Below, piece after piece: positions 1-7,492 of a stretch of 49,648 bases of DNA. The DNA is from Myxococcota bacterium. Lineage in GTDB: Bacteria > Myxococcota_A > UBA9160 > SMWR01. The notes beneath the pieces are model-generated. The model saw only the letters and a program-made list of their open reading frames with translations, had not been told where the DNA came from and did no database searches. The stretch spans positions 1-49,648 of the forward strand of contig JBCCEW010000035.1 of assembly GCA_039030075.1 (NCBI GenBank), written 5' to 3'. The position numbers and the translations under genes are program-made. The stretch's first letter is position 1; every line of letters begins with the position of its first letter.

Positions 1-100
1 GCTCGGGTTCAGCGGGCTGGGCTCGGGTTCAGCGGGCTGGGCTCGGGTTCAGCGGGCTGGGCTCGGGCTCAGCGGGCTGGGCTCGGGCTCAGCCCGCCGC
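1..100. repeat. 20-bp tandem repeat at left edge
   Basis: The unit GCTCGGGTTCAGCGGGCTGG occurs three times exactly (1-20, 21-40, 41-60), once with a T-to-C change (61-80), and once as a half-diverged copy (81-100). Each unit carries TCA, which is a stop codon on the minus strand, and the last copy supplies the stop codon of the GST-like gene. The array runs off the left edge, so its true copy number is unknown. Such an array is a common place for an assembly to break. Confidence 0.9.
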
Positions 101-1093
101 GATCGCCTCGCGGCAACCGGTTTCGTCGAGCAGGGCATCCAGGCCCGGGTTGCGCGCCGCCGCGTACTTCGCGCGCAGCGCCACGAGCGACTTCGCGTGG
201 TACTTCTGGGGCTTCTGGGTCCAGGTGCGCCCGGCGAGTTCGACGCTGAACTCCTCGGCGCCGTCCGCGAGCGCCGCGGCGTTGGCGACGCTCCAGGGGA
301 GGAAGAGCGTTCCGACCTGGGACCGGAGGAACGGCGTGAGCGTCGGGGCCAGGCTCGCCCAACCCTCGAACGCGCCTTCGTCCTTCGGCTCCAGCATCCG
401 CTCGATCCAGGGGAGGAGCCGCGGCGTGTGCTCGCGGAGGAACGCCCCCGCCGTCGGATCGGTGAAGGCGTTGTAGACCTGTCCCCAGAGCCCGAAGTCG
501 CCGAATGCAGGCCGACCGCCAAACAGATAGGGGCGATCCGCGAGGTGCGCGTCGAGCAGACGAACGCCCTCCTGGAAGGACTCCTCGATCTGGGGACCCG
601 TCTGGGGGCTGCTGCCGACGAACCAGACACGCCCCAGCATGCGTTCGCGCAGCCCGGCCGCGGCGTCGGCGAAGGGCGCTCCCTCGACCCCGGGCATCAT
701 GCTCGCGACCAACCGCTCCGACGCCGAGACCTGATCGGCTTCGCGCGCCCAGCGGTAGTGGAACATCCACTTGTTGCCCCACTCGTCGCCGAACTCCTCG
801 AGCAGCGCCGAGACGAAGGCGGCGATGGAGTCGTCCGGGTGGATCGACGGTTCGGGATGCGCCGCTTCGAAGGTCTCGAGGATGGGCGTCGAGTCCTGTT
901 GGACGCTCCCATCGGAGCCGACGACCAGCGGGATGATCGGCAGCTTCGCGTGCTGCTGATACTCCCCCATCGTCGACTGGTCGCGGACCACCCACTCGTG
1001 GGGAATCTGCTTGTAGCGGAAGTAGGAGCGGACCTTCACCGAGTACGGGGAAAGCTCGACTCCGAAGATGCGGTAGTGGGTGTCGCTGGCCAT
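89..1093 (-). CDS. Glutathione S-transferase-like protein
   Basis: This predicted soluble protein of 334 residues has a thioredoxin-fold GST N-terminus (YRIFGVELSPYSVKVRSYFR near residue 6) and a long helical C-terminal part. The SPYSVKVR motif matches the SxxxxKVR glutathione-binding region of GSTs. At over 300 residues it is longer than a classical GST (about 200-230). I start at the ATG ending at 1093, because residues upstream of it are arginine-rich and not family-like. It shares the segment DEWGNKWMFHYRWAREAD with the GST at 33229-34257, which has DEWLTKPMFHYRWAYEAD at the same place, so the two are paralogues. The substrate is unknown. The gene ends inside the tandem repeat. Confidence 0.8.
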   Translation of the reverse strand: MASDTHYRIFGVELSPYSVKVRSYFRYKQIPHEWVVRDQSTMGEYQQHAKLPIIPLVVGSDGSVQQDSTPILETFEAAHPEPSIHPDDSIAAFVSALLEEFGDEWGNKWMFHYRWAREADQVSASERLVASMMPGVEGAPFADAAAGLRERMLGRVWFVGSSPQTGPQIEESFQEGVRLLDAHLADRPYLFGGRPAFGDFGLWGQVYNAFTDPTAGAFLREHTPRLLPWIERMLEPKDEGAFEGWASLAPTLTPFLRSQVGTLFLPWSVANAAALADGAEEFSVELAGRTWTQKPQKYHAKSLVALRAKYAAARNPGLDALLDETGCREAIAAG

Positions 1094-1172
1094 GCGCGTC
1101 TGCCTCCGGGTGGGGACGCGCGAGTATCGCACGGCGCACCACCCGGGAGGCAAGCGCACGAACGCTACGGCC

Positions 1173-1589
1173 TCAGCAGCAGCGCTCGACCGTCTGGAGC
1201 TCGTTCGGGTCGAAGCCGCCGAAGCTCTCGCTGTGCTCGCGGATCCGATACCACTCCCAGGCGAGACCGTCGGGAGACTGGGTCCACACCTTCCCCGCCC
1301 GTGCGTAGCAGCAGGTGGTGTCTTCCTCGACGCGATGGGCCAGGCCCGCTTCCTGTACGCGGGTGACCGCAGCGTCGAGATCCGCCTCCTCGGGCACTTC
1401 GACTCCGAGATGATTGAGCGACTCGTCGGCGGTCTTGTTCTCGAAGAGCACGAGCTTGAGCGGAGGCGATTCCACTTCGAAGTTCGCGTAGCCGGGCTTG
1501 CGCTTGTGCACCTCGGTCGCGAAGAGCTTGCGGTAGAACTCGATCGCGGCCTCGAGGTCGCTCACGTTGAGTGCCAGTTGCAGACGCAT
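1173..1589 (-). CDS. arsI: ArsI/CadI-type VOC dioxygenase
   Basis: This 138-residue vicinal-oxygen-chelate protein closely resembles ArsI (C-As lyase for trivalent organoarsenicals) and mycobacterial CadI. It starts MRLQLALNVSDLEAAIEFY, has the NHLGVEV segment with the putative metal ligand His60, the diagnostic TTCCYA vicinal cysteine pair (Cys93-Cys94), WEWY with Glu112, and a second vicinal pair at the extreme C-terminus (Cys137-Cys138). Known ArsI proteins use a Q/H/E iron site and the Cys pair to bind the arsenical. No arsR, arsM, arsC or arsB lies beside it, so the arsenic role rests on sequence alone, and a cadmium-responsive CadI role is the alternative. It has its own AT-rich promoter region upstream. 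Confidence 0.8.
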   Translation of the reverse strand: MRLQLALNVSDLEAAIEFYRKLFATEVHKRKPGYANFEVESPPLKLVLFENKTADESLNHLGVEVPEEADLDAAVTRVQEAGLAHRVEEDTTCCYARAGKVWTQSPDGLAWEWYRIREHSESFGGFDPNELQTVERCC

Positions 1590-1625
1590 GCGGGGTCTCC
1601 TGTGCGCGGGGGCGCGTTTCTCATT

Positions 1626-1653
1626 TCTATATTTCGATAATAATCAAAATAAA
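1626..1653 (-). promoter_or_regulatory. Putative promoter of the arsI-like gene
   Basis: This short AT-rich island in otherwise GC-rich DNA reads, on the minus strand, TTTATT, 16 nt, TATAGA, compatible with a sigma-70-type -35/-10 pair about 40 nt upstream of the arsI-like start. The spacer holds TTTGATTATTATCGAAA, an imperfect dyad (TTT...AAA ends) that could be a repressor site. Assignment is by eye only. Confidence 0.4.
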
Positions 1654-1695
1654 GGCTGCGTCAAGCGGGCGCTCGTTCGGGACGGCCTCGCGGCC

Positions 1696-2349
1696 CTAGC
1701 GCCGGCCGAGCAGGAGCGAAACGACCGCGTCGGCGTGGGCTTCGACGGCGGCTTCGGTGGTCGGGTCTTCTCCGCTGGCCGCCTTGGCTTCCGGGGCCTG
1801 GCTGAAGATCAGCCCCGCGGCGCCCACCATGATGTAGTAGAGCGACAGGGGCGGAATCGGCGGCCCGCCGCGTTGCTTGCCGAGCTCTTCGAGCCTTGGA
1901 ACCAGCGCTTCGTAGATCGGGCGCACGTGCCGCTTCACCAACCAACGCATGCGCGCCCCGTTGCGCTTGCCCTCGTCGTTCATCAGGCGGATGAACTCGG
2001 GATTCCGGGACGTGAAATGCACGAAGCGCCGCACCAGCCGCTCGGTCTCGGCCGCGGCCACGTCCTGGTTCGCTGCGGCGTCTCCGAGTTCCCCGGTCAA
2101 CTCTTCGAAGCAGCGGTCGACGGCGGCCTTCCAGAGCTCCTCTTTGCTCGAGAAGTAGTACCGGATGAGGCCGTGGTTGGCGCCGGCCCGCTCGGCGATC
2201 TCCCGGGTCGTGGCTCCATCGAAGCCCCGCTCGGCGAAGGTCTGGAGCGCAGCCGAGAGAATCCGGCCGCGGCGCCCCTCGTCTGCGACGTCCTGCTCCG
2301 CGACTGCCGACCGTCTCCCCGCCACCCGACTGACCTCGTTCCAGGGCAT
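1696..2349 (-). CDS. TetR-family transcriptional regulator
   Basis: This 217-residue TetR-family repressor has an N-terminal helix-turn-helix domain (ILSAALQTFAERGFDGATTR, then EIAERAGANHGLIRYYFSSK) followed by a helical ligand-binding domain. An upstream in-frame ATG at 2406 exists, but starting there would place a strong palindrome inside the coding sequence. I prefer the ATG at 2349, which has GGGGGA just upstream. The gene is divergent from the GST at 2439. The 18-bp palindrome between them (2384-2401) recurs almost unchanged upstream of the FAH-family gene at 14050. The inference is autoregulation plus control of both GST/FAH loci. The ligand is unknown. Confidence 0.9.
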   Translation of the reverse strand: MPWNEVSRVAGRRSAVAEQDVADEGRRGRILSAALQTFAERGFDGATTREIAERAGANHGLIRYYFSSKEELWKAAVDRCFEELTGELGDAAANQDVAAAETERLVRRFVHFTSRNPEFIRLMNDEGKRNGARMRWLVKRHVRPIYEALVPRLEELGKQRGGPPIPPLSLYYIMVGAAGLIFSQAPEAKAASGEDPTTEAAVEAHADAVVSLLLGRR

Positions 2350-2383
2350 TTCCCCCAAACGGGGCTTGCCGACCGGGGGCGAG

Positions 2384-2401
2384 CTTATACGATTGGATAA
2401 G
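2384..2401. promoter_or_regulatory. Palindromic operator, copy 1
   Basis: CTTATACGATTGGATAAG is a near-palindrome (CTTAT...ATAAG arms) in the divergent region between the TetR gene and the GST gene. The core TTATAC[GA]ATTGGATAA is repeated at 13991-14008 with one internal difference. Size and symmetry fit a TetR-family operator. The match between the two distant sites is read directly from the sequence; the regulator assignment is inferred from proximity. Confidence 0.7.
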
Positions 2402-2438
2402 CCCATGCTCGACCCGGGAACCGATCCCAGGAGGCCCG

Positions 2439-3284
2439 ATGCAACTCGATTCGGATGGCGTCACGACCCGCGAGGTCCTCGATTGGAAGGGTCTGCACCT
2501 GCTGCACTTCCAGGCGAGCTCCTGCTCTCAGAAGGTGCGGATCCTGCTGGCGGAGAAGGGACTCGACTGGGAATCACACCCGGTCGACCTGATCCGCCAC
2601 GAGAACACCCACCCCTGGTTCGTGGGCATCAACCCGCGCGGCGTCGTGCCGGTGTTGGTGCACGACGGCGTCGTCCACATCGAGAGCAACGACATCCTGG
2701 CGTACCTCGATGCCTTGCCGTCCGAGGCGTCGCCCTTCTTTCCCCAGGACGCCGCCGAAGGCGAGCGGGCGAAAACCTCACTCGAGCTCGAAGACGGGCT
2801 CCACATGGACCTGCGGACGATCACGATGGGTTTCCTGGTTCCGGCGACCCTCGCGAAGAAGCCGCCCGCCACCCTCGAGCGGTTCGCCCAGGCCGGCGTA
2901 GAAGACGAGAAGCGGGCCATCGAAGTGCGGTGGTGGCGCGACTTTGCCGACCAGGGCATCACGCGCCAGCAGGGCCGCGCGTCGGGTGCCGCCTTCGGTC
3001 GTGCCTTCGAAACCCTCGAAAGCTGGCTCGCGGACGGCGAGTGGCTGCTCGGGGATCGTCTCTCGGTCCTCGAGATCGCGTGGTTCATCTCGGTGCACCG
3101 ACTCGCGGGCGCGGGGTACCCGCTCGAGCGACACCCGAAGCTCGCCGCGCTCTACGCCCGGCTCCTGGAACGCCCCGCGTTCGCGCGCGAGGTCGAAAGC
3201 CGCGGGCTGCCCGGCCTGGCGCTCCAGGCCTACGGCTGGTTCCGCAAGCTCACGGGCACGACGCTGCGCGAGGCGATGCGCTGA
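2439..3284 (+). CDS. Glutathione S-transferase family protein
   Basis: This 281-residue GST has an N-terminal thioredoxin-like domain with SSCSQKVRILLAEKG at about residues 27-41, the cis-proline region (GVVPVLVHDG) and an ES-x-DIL-YL motif typical of glutathione gamma-glutamyl binding. A helical C-terminal domain follows. The start has a good ribosome site (AGGAGG, 5 nt upstream). It is divergent from the TetR gene and shares its operator region. Its N-terminal domain resembles the membrane-anchored GST at 14933, which sits behind a second copy of the operator. The reaction is unknown; isomerase or ether-cleaving activity is possible. Confidence 0.85.
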   Translation: MQLDSDGVTTREVLDWKGLHLLHFQASSCSQKVRILLAEKGLDWESHPVDLIRHENTHPWFVGINPRGVVPVLVHDGVVHIESNDILAYLDALPSEASPFFPQDAAEGERAKTSLELEDGLHMDLRTITMGFLVPATLAKKPPATLERFAQAGVEDEKRAIEVRWWRDFADQGITRQQGRASGAAFGRAFETLESWLADGEWLLGDRLSVLEIAWFISVHRLAGAGYPLERHPKLAALYARLLERPAFAREVESRGLPGLALQAYGWFRKLTGTTLREAMR

Positions 3285-3286
3285 GC

Positions 3287-4483
3287 TCAGCGCGCCGAGA
3301 AGCGGCGCATCACCAGGCTCATCGCCGGACGCAGCGCGCGCCCGAGCCAGCGCTGCCAGCCCGCCAGTGCCGGCGTGTTCCCGGCGGACCCGAACGCGTC
3401 GATGCCGAGTTCTTCGCGCACGTCCGCGCTGAGCATCGCAACCGGCGTGTCGAGGGGAATGCCCGTGCCGTCGGCGATCCGCACCATCCGCGAGAAGTTG
3501 CCGATCACGGCCGCGGCGTCGACGACCGCTGCGTCACCGAGTTCGGTCGCCACCGCTTCGCGCGCGCGTTTCGCGTCGCCCGCGTCTCCGCGCACCGCCG
3601 CTTCGACGAACCCGATCAGCGCCTCTCCGCCCGGAACTCCCGACCCGGCCGCACGCGCGCCGTCGGTCACGGCGAGCAGATCCGGGCTCTCTCCCTGCAG
3701 CGCGCTGCTCTCACGGAGCAGCATGGTGTGTGCCGACGTTCAGTAGAAGCACTCATTGAGCGCCGAGACGCGGCCCGCGACCAGTTCGATCTGCGAGCGT
3801 GAGAGTGCGCGCCCGGTATTCGCACCGAGATTGCCGAGACGTTCGTGGGGCAGATACTGGGCCGAGCTCAGGGTGCTGAGCATCCGCACGTTGCTGGGCA
3901 CCTGGCTCAGCGCACGCAGCACGTTCGGAATCTGGGGCAGCGGCGGGAAGAGATCCTCGTAGGGCCCGACCGCGGCCGCCTTGTCGAGGGTGGCGACGTA
4001 CCCCGGCCCCGGCACCAGGCCGGCGGGAACTTCCCCGGTGGGCTCGCCGGCCACGGGCGCGGGCAGCGGCTCGGGTGCCAGGCCGAGCGCGCGGTGGAAC
4101 GCATCGATCGAGATCGACATGACGACCACGCCGAGCAGCTCGACGTAGGCGCCCTCGGACAAACCAGCCGCCAGCGTGCGGTCGAGCCACCCCTTCGAAA
4201 TCCTCGACGCGTCCGTCACGATCCGGTGGATCGCCTCGCTCGCCGCCTCGGGAAGCTCCCCCGACACGTCGTAGTCGCGCTCGACGGCGCTCGGCGAGAG
4301 CGGGAGGACGCCGCCGCGACGGAGGAAGTCTTCCTTGGCCAGTCGGGCCTCGGCCACGATCGCGACGCGCTGGGCGCCGGTCCAGAACGAGCCCGGCGCA
4401 GCAATCCAGTCCCACGCCTTGCGGAACGCGTCGGCCAGATCGGACCGGATCGGGTAGGGAGCGTCGGAGTAGTCGAAGGCCAT
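3287..4483 (-). CDS. AhpD-like selenoprotein read through in-frame TGA
   Basis: Two open stretches in the same frame (4483 to 3743 and 3739 to 3287) are separated only by the TGA at 3740-3742. Read through as selenocysteine, they give one 398-residue alkylhydroperoxidase/carboxymuconolactone-decarboxylase-like protein. The motif is LNECFY-U-TSAHTML, that is Cys245-x-x-Sec248-x3-His252, matching the CxxC-x3-His active site of AhpD with the second Cys replaced. The region before (SRSQIELVAGRVSALNECFY) and after (continuing to DAAAVIGNFSRMVRIADGTG) is family-like on both sides of the TGA. A hairpin at 3703-3723 fits a bacterial SECIS. A GTG at 4522 overlapping the cupin stop is an alternative start. 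Likely role: thiol/selenol peroxide reduction or redox relay. A standard gene caller would split this gene in two. Confidence 0.82.
3703..3723 (-). promoter_or_regulatory. Candidate bacterial SECIS hairpin
   Basis: In the mRNA (minus strand) GCUGCUC pairs perfectly with GAGCAGC around the 5-nt loop CGUGA, with one further U-G pair at the base. The stem begins 17 nt, and the loop 24 nt, after the UGA at 3740-3742. This fits the general bacterial SECIS rules: it lies within the coding region just after UGA, with a small apical loop and a G in the first two loop positions. It is the main structural evidence for selenocysteine insertion. Confidence 0.72.
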
Positions 4484-4514
4484 GTCCACAGGGTCCGACG
4501 ACCCCTGCAAAGAG

Positions 4515-4880
4515 TCAAGCACGGGAGCCGGAGGCTCCTCCGCCAGACGCGGCGGGGGGATCCTTCAGTTCGATCAGCAGCTCGTAGTACGGCTCTTCGC
4601 CCACGTTGCGTGCCCGCTCGACGCCGCCCCGAGGGATGTAGAAGTGCTGACCGGGCACGACGTCGGCTTCGAGGTATTCGGCGTAGGGAGACTGGGTGCG
4701 CGGATCCGGGACGACGGCCATCCGGTCGCCGGTGATCTGGACCAGGATGTGGTCGAGGTGGTGCTGGTGCAGCGGGCCCTCTTCGCCCGGTGCGAGGCGC
4801 ATCTCCCAGATCTTCACGCGCTCGTTCTCGAACAAGAGCCGCGACGCAACATCGGCCGTGGGTTCGGATGCTTCGGACAT
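4515..4880 (-). CDS. Cupin-domain protein
   Basis: This small protein of 121 residues forms a single cupin barrel. The first cupin motif is visible as LHQHHLDHILVQITGD and the second as GQHFYIPRGGVERARNVG. The histidines in the first motif are likely metal ligands. The second ATG (4880) is preferred over 4886 because it leaves a 6-nt spacing to GGAGG. It lies 15 nt after the hydroxyacid dehydrogenase and just before the AhpD-like selenoprotein on the same strand, suggesting one transcript. Substrate unknown. Confidence 0.8.
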   Translation of the reverse strand: MSEASEPTADVASRLLFENERVKIWEMRLAPGEEGPLHQHHLDHILVQITGDRMAVVPDPRTQSPYAEYLEADVVPGQHFYIPRGGVERARNVGEEPYYELLIELKDPPAASGGGASGSRA

Positions 4881-4895
4881 GGCCATCCTCCGGTG

Positions 4896-5834
4896 TCAGT
4901 AGCCCTGCTCGACGTCCACCCGGTATGCGAGCGGTTCGTCGTTCAGGAAGTGAGTGAGATTCTCGAGGAACGGATCGAGCAATCGGTCGAGTGCGCCCGG
5001 TCCGTTCCAGGAACAGTGCGGGGACAACCGCACGCGCGGGTGGGTGTAGAGCCAATGGCCGGCGGGGAGCGGCTCGGGCGTCACCGTGTCGAGGGAAGCG
5101 AGCGCGACCCGACCGGAGTCGAGGGCCGCACGCAGTGCGTCCTGATCGACGAGGCCGCCGCGCGCGACGTTGATGAGATGCACGCCTTCCTTGATGCGCG
5201 CGAAGGTGTCCTGGCCCAGGAGCCCCCGCGTCGCCGGCGTGTACGGTGCCGCGACCACCAGGTGGTCGGCTTCGGCCAGGAGCGCGTCGAACGACACGAT
5301 CTCGACCCCGTCGAGGTCCGACGGCTGGGTAGAGCGGCGGTGCGCCAACACCCGCATGCCGAAGGGCAGTGCGCGCTCGGCCGTCGCCCGCGCGATGCCC
5401 CCGAAGCCGAGCAAGCCGAGGGTCCGTCCGTCGAGCCCCCCGAGATCGAAGCGGTTCCAGCGCTCGGGAGCCTCTTCGATCCACACATCGGGCAGACGCT
5501 TCTCGGCGGCCAACAGCATCGCCATCACCCACTCGGAGATCGGGGTCGCGCTGGCGCCGCGGGAACAGGTGAGCGGCACGTCGCCGAGTTCCGCGAACGG
5601 AAACGCGTTGACCCCGGTGCCGTAGGCGTGCACCCAGCGCACGCCGCAGCGCAGCAGCGCTCCGAGGTTCGGGCTGCCCCACGCCTGCGTGAGCAGTACG
5701 TCGCCGACGAGCCCCGGTTCGAGCGCGCCTTCTTCCGGCACGACTTCGACGGCGATGTCGGGGAAGCGCTCTCGCAATGGCGCGAGCAATCCGAGCGGGA
5801 AGTGACTGAGGATGCGAAGGGGATGCGAACTCAC
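4896..5834 (-). CDS. NAD-dependent D-2-hydroxyacid dehydrogenase
   Basis: This 312-residue protein belongs to the D-isomer 2-hydroxyacid dehydrogenase family. The Rossmann motif LGLLGFGGIARA is near the middle, followed by INVARGGLVDQDAL (catalytic Arg region), a Glu in TVTPEPLPAGHWLY, and the catalytic His in LSPHCSWNGPG. The start is the GTG at 5834; the stretch upstream is low-complexity and not family-like. The family reduces 2-keto acids to D-2-hydroxy acids or oxidises them, with NAD(P). The gene leads a minus-strand group with the cupin and the selenoprotein, and is divergent from the acyl-CoA synthetase gene with 53 bp between. Confidence 0.88.
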   Translation of the reverse strand: MSSHPLRILSHFPLGLLAPLRERFPDIAVEVVPEEGALEPGLVGDVLLTQAWGSPNLGALLRCGVRWVHAYGTGVNAFPFAELGDVPLTCSRGASATPISEWVMAMLLAAEKRLPDVWIEEAPERWNRFDLGGLDGRTLGLLGFGGIARATAERALPFGMRVLAHRRSTQPSDLDGVEIVSFDALLAEADHLVVAAPYTPATRGLLGQDTFARIKEGVHLINVARGGLVDQDALRAALDSGRVALASLDTVTPEPLPAGHWLYTHPRVRLSPHCSWNGPGALDRLLDPFLENLTHFLNDEPLAYRVDVEQGY

Positions 5835-5887
5835 GCGGTGCTCTCTGGCTTCTTGCTGGCCTCGCACGCACGGGTCATGCTGCGCGC

Positions 5888-7369
5888 ATGGAAATGTTGG
5901 TCGGGGACATCGTGCGTCGCAACGCGGCAGTGGTTCCCGACGACATCGCGGCCTCGCTGGGGGAGCGCACACTCTCGCACCGCGCCCTCGACGCCATGGC
6001 GAACCGGCTCGTTCACGGGTTGCGCGCGCAGGGCATCGGGCACGGCGATCGCGTGGTCACCTGGTCGGACACCTGCCTGGAAGTGCTGCCCCTGTTCGTC
6101 GCGTGCGCGAAGCTCGGCGCCGTCTTTGCGCCACTGAACGCCCGCTACAGCGCCGACGAAGCGGCGCCCGTGGCCGCCCTGGCGCGACCGGCCCTGCTGG
6201 TGAGCGACGCCCAGCGCGCGGCGGCGTCCGAGAGCGTGGCGAAGGCCGCCGACGTTCCGCGCCTCGCCCACCTGGGCGAGTGCGACGGCCCCGGACTCGA
6301 CCTGACCGCCCTGGCCAGCCAGGCCGACGACAGCGGCTGGGTCGAGCCGGCGCTGCGCGAGGAAGATCCCCAGGTCCTCTTCTTCACGAGCGGCAGCACC
6401 GGCCGCCCGAAGGGGGTGGTGCTCTCGCATCGCGCCAACTACCTGCGCGGCTTCCAGGGTGTCTTCCGCGACGTTCCGGAACGCTCGGTCTGCATGTTTC
6501 CGCTCTTCCACATGGCCGGCTTCACGCTGTCGATCGCCGCGTGGCAGACGCGGGGCGAGATCGCCCTGGTCGAGTCCGCAGATGCCGACACCTTGCTGGC
6601 GACCGTCGAGCGCCGACGCGCGAACCGGCTCTACGCGATCCCAGCGGTGTGGGCGCGCATCCTCGACCACGACCCGAGCCGCTACGACACCTCGAGCCTG
6701 CGCGAGGCCGACACGGGCACCTCCGCCGTCCCCATCGAGCTGGTCCGCGCCCTCAAGGAACGCTTTCCCGACAGCGCGACCCGCATCTACTACGGGTCGA
6801 CCGAAGCCGGCTCGGGAACCACGCTTCCCGACGCCGACGTCTTGCGAAAGCCGGGCAGCGTCGGGCCGGCGTCGCCGGGCGTCGACCTGCGCGTCGCCGA
6901 CGACGGCGAGATCGTCCTGCGCAGCAAGTATCTCTTCGACGGTTACTTCGACGACCCGGCCACCACCGCCGAAGCGCTGCGCGACGGCTGGTTCCACACC
7001 GGCGACCTCGGCGAGCTCGACGACGAGGGCTACCTGCAGGTCGTCGGTCGCAAGAAGGAACTGATCCGCACCGGCGGCGAGAGCGTCGCGCCCTCCGAAG
7101 TCGAAGCGGTGGTGCGCGAACACCCGGGCATCGCCGAGGTCGCGATCGTGGGCGTGCCCGATCCGCAGTGGGGCGAGGTGGTGTGCGCCGTGGTCGTGCG
7201 CGGGTCGGGACCCCCGCCCGACCTCGACGCGCTGCAGGCGCTCTGCCGCGATCGACTCGCGTCCTTCAAGAAGCCGCGCCGGCTCGTCTTCGTCGACGCC
7301 CTGCCCCGGACCGCCGCCACCGGCCAGGTCCAGCGCGCCCTGCTGGTCGAGCAGATCGTCAGCGGCTGA
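5888..7369 (+). CDS. AMP-binding acyl-CoA synthetase, catalytic Lys replaced
   Basis: This 493-residue class I adenylate-forming enzyme resembles acyl- or aryl-CoA synthetases. The AMP-binding P-loop TSGSTGRPKG is at about 167-176, the YYGSTEAG motif, the TGDLGELDDEGYLQVVGRKKE hinge region and the C-terminal domain are all present. The conserved C-terminal lysine motif (usually TGKxxR) reads TGQVQR here, with Gln480 in place of the Lys that contacts the carboxylate and AMP. If real, this should weaken the adenylation half-reaction. It precedes the TetR and 2-oxoacid:ferredoxin oxidoreductase genes, so it probably supplies or removes the corresponding CoA thioester. Confidence 0.9.
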   Translation: MEMLVGDIVRRNAAVVPDDIAASLGERTLSHRALDAMANRLVHGLRAQGIGHGDRVVTWSDTCLEVLPLFVACAKLGAVFAPLNARYSADEAAPVAALARPALLVSDAQRAAASESVAKAADVPRLAHLGECDGPGLDLTALASQADDSGWVEPALREEDPQVLFFTSGSTGRPKGVVLSHRANYLRGFQGVFRDVPERSVCMFPLFHMAGFTLSIAAWQTRGEIALVESADADTLLATVERRRANRLYAIPAVWARILDHDPSRYDTSSLREADTGTSAVPIELVRALKERFPDSATRIYYGSTEAGSGTTLPDADVLRKPGSVGPASPGVDLRVADDGEIVLRSKYLFDGYFDDPATTAEALRDGWFHTGDLGELDDEGYLQVVGRKKELIRTGGESVAPSEVEAVVREHPGIAEVAIVGVPDPQWGEVVCAVVVRGSGPPPDLDALQALCRDRLASFKKPRRLVFVDALPRTAATGQVQRALLVEQIVSG

Positions 7370-7452
7370 TCCCACGCGTCCGCCCCCTCCCGGGACCCCG
7401 CCCCGGTCCCGCGAGCGCCGGCGAGACCGGGGGGTTGCTTCGTGTCGCCGGT

Positions 7453-7489
7453 GAGAATACCATTCTCGCGAATCGAGAACGAGGTTCTC
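7453..7489. promoter_or_regulatory. Tandem palindromic operators before TetR gene
   Basis: Two perfect 6-3-6 palindromes lie side by side: GAGAATACCATTCTC (7453-7467) and GAGAACGAGGTTCTC (7475-7489). Both fit GAGAAY-N3-RTTCTC, and their centres are 22 bp apart, about two helical turns. The second overlaps the GAGG ribosome site of the TetR gene that starts at 7493. The arrangement is what one expects of an autorepressor binding as two dimers on one DNA face, and would control the whole downstream oxidoreductase operon. Confidence 0.72.
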
Positions 7490-7492
7490 TTC

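Noticed and set aside
1-100. CRISPR array at the left edge
   Set aside because: The 20-bp units are directly adjacent with no spacers. This is a simple tandem repeat.
1173-1589. TGA after the terminal Cys-Cys of the ArsI-like gene as a selenocysteine codon
   Set aside because: The family normally ends close after this cysteine pair. The sequence downstream of the TGA is not family-like, and I saw no hairpin at the right distance.
3280-3291. GCTGAGCTCAGC palindrome between the GST and selenoprotein genes as a terminator
   Set aside because: It is only 12 bp with no loop and arises from two convergent TGA stop codons.
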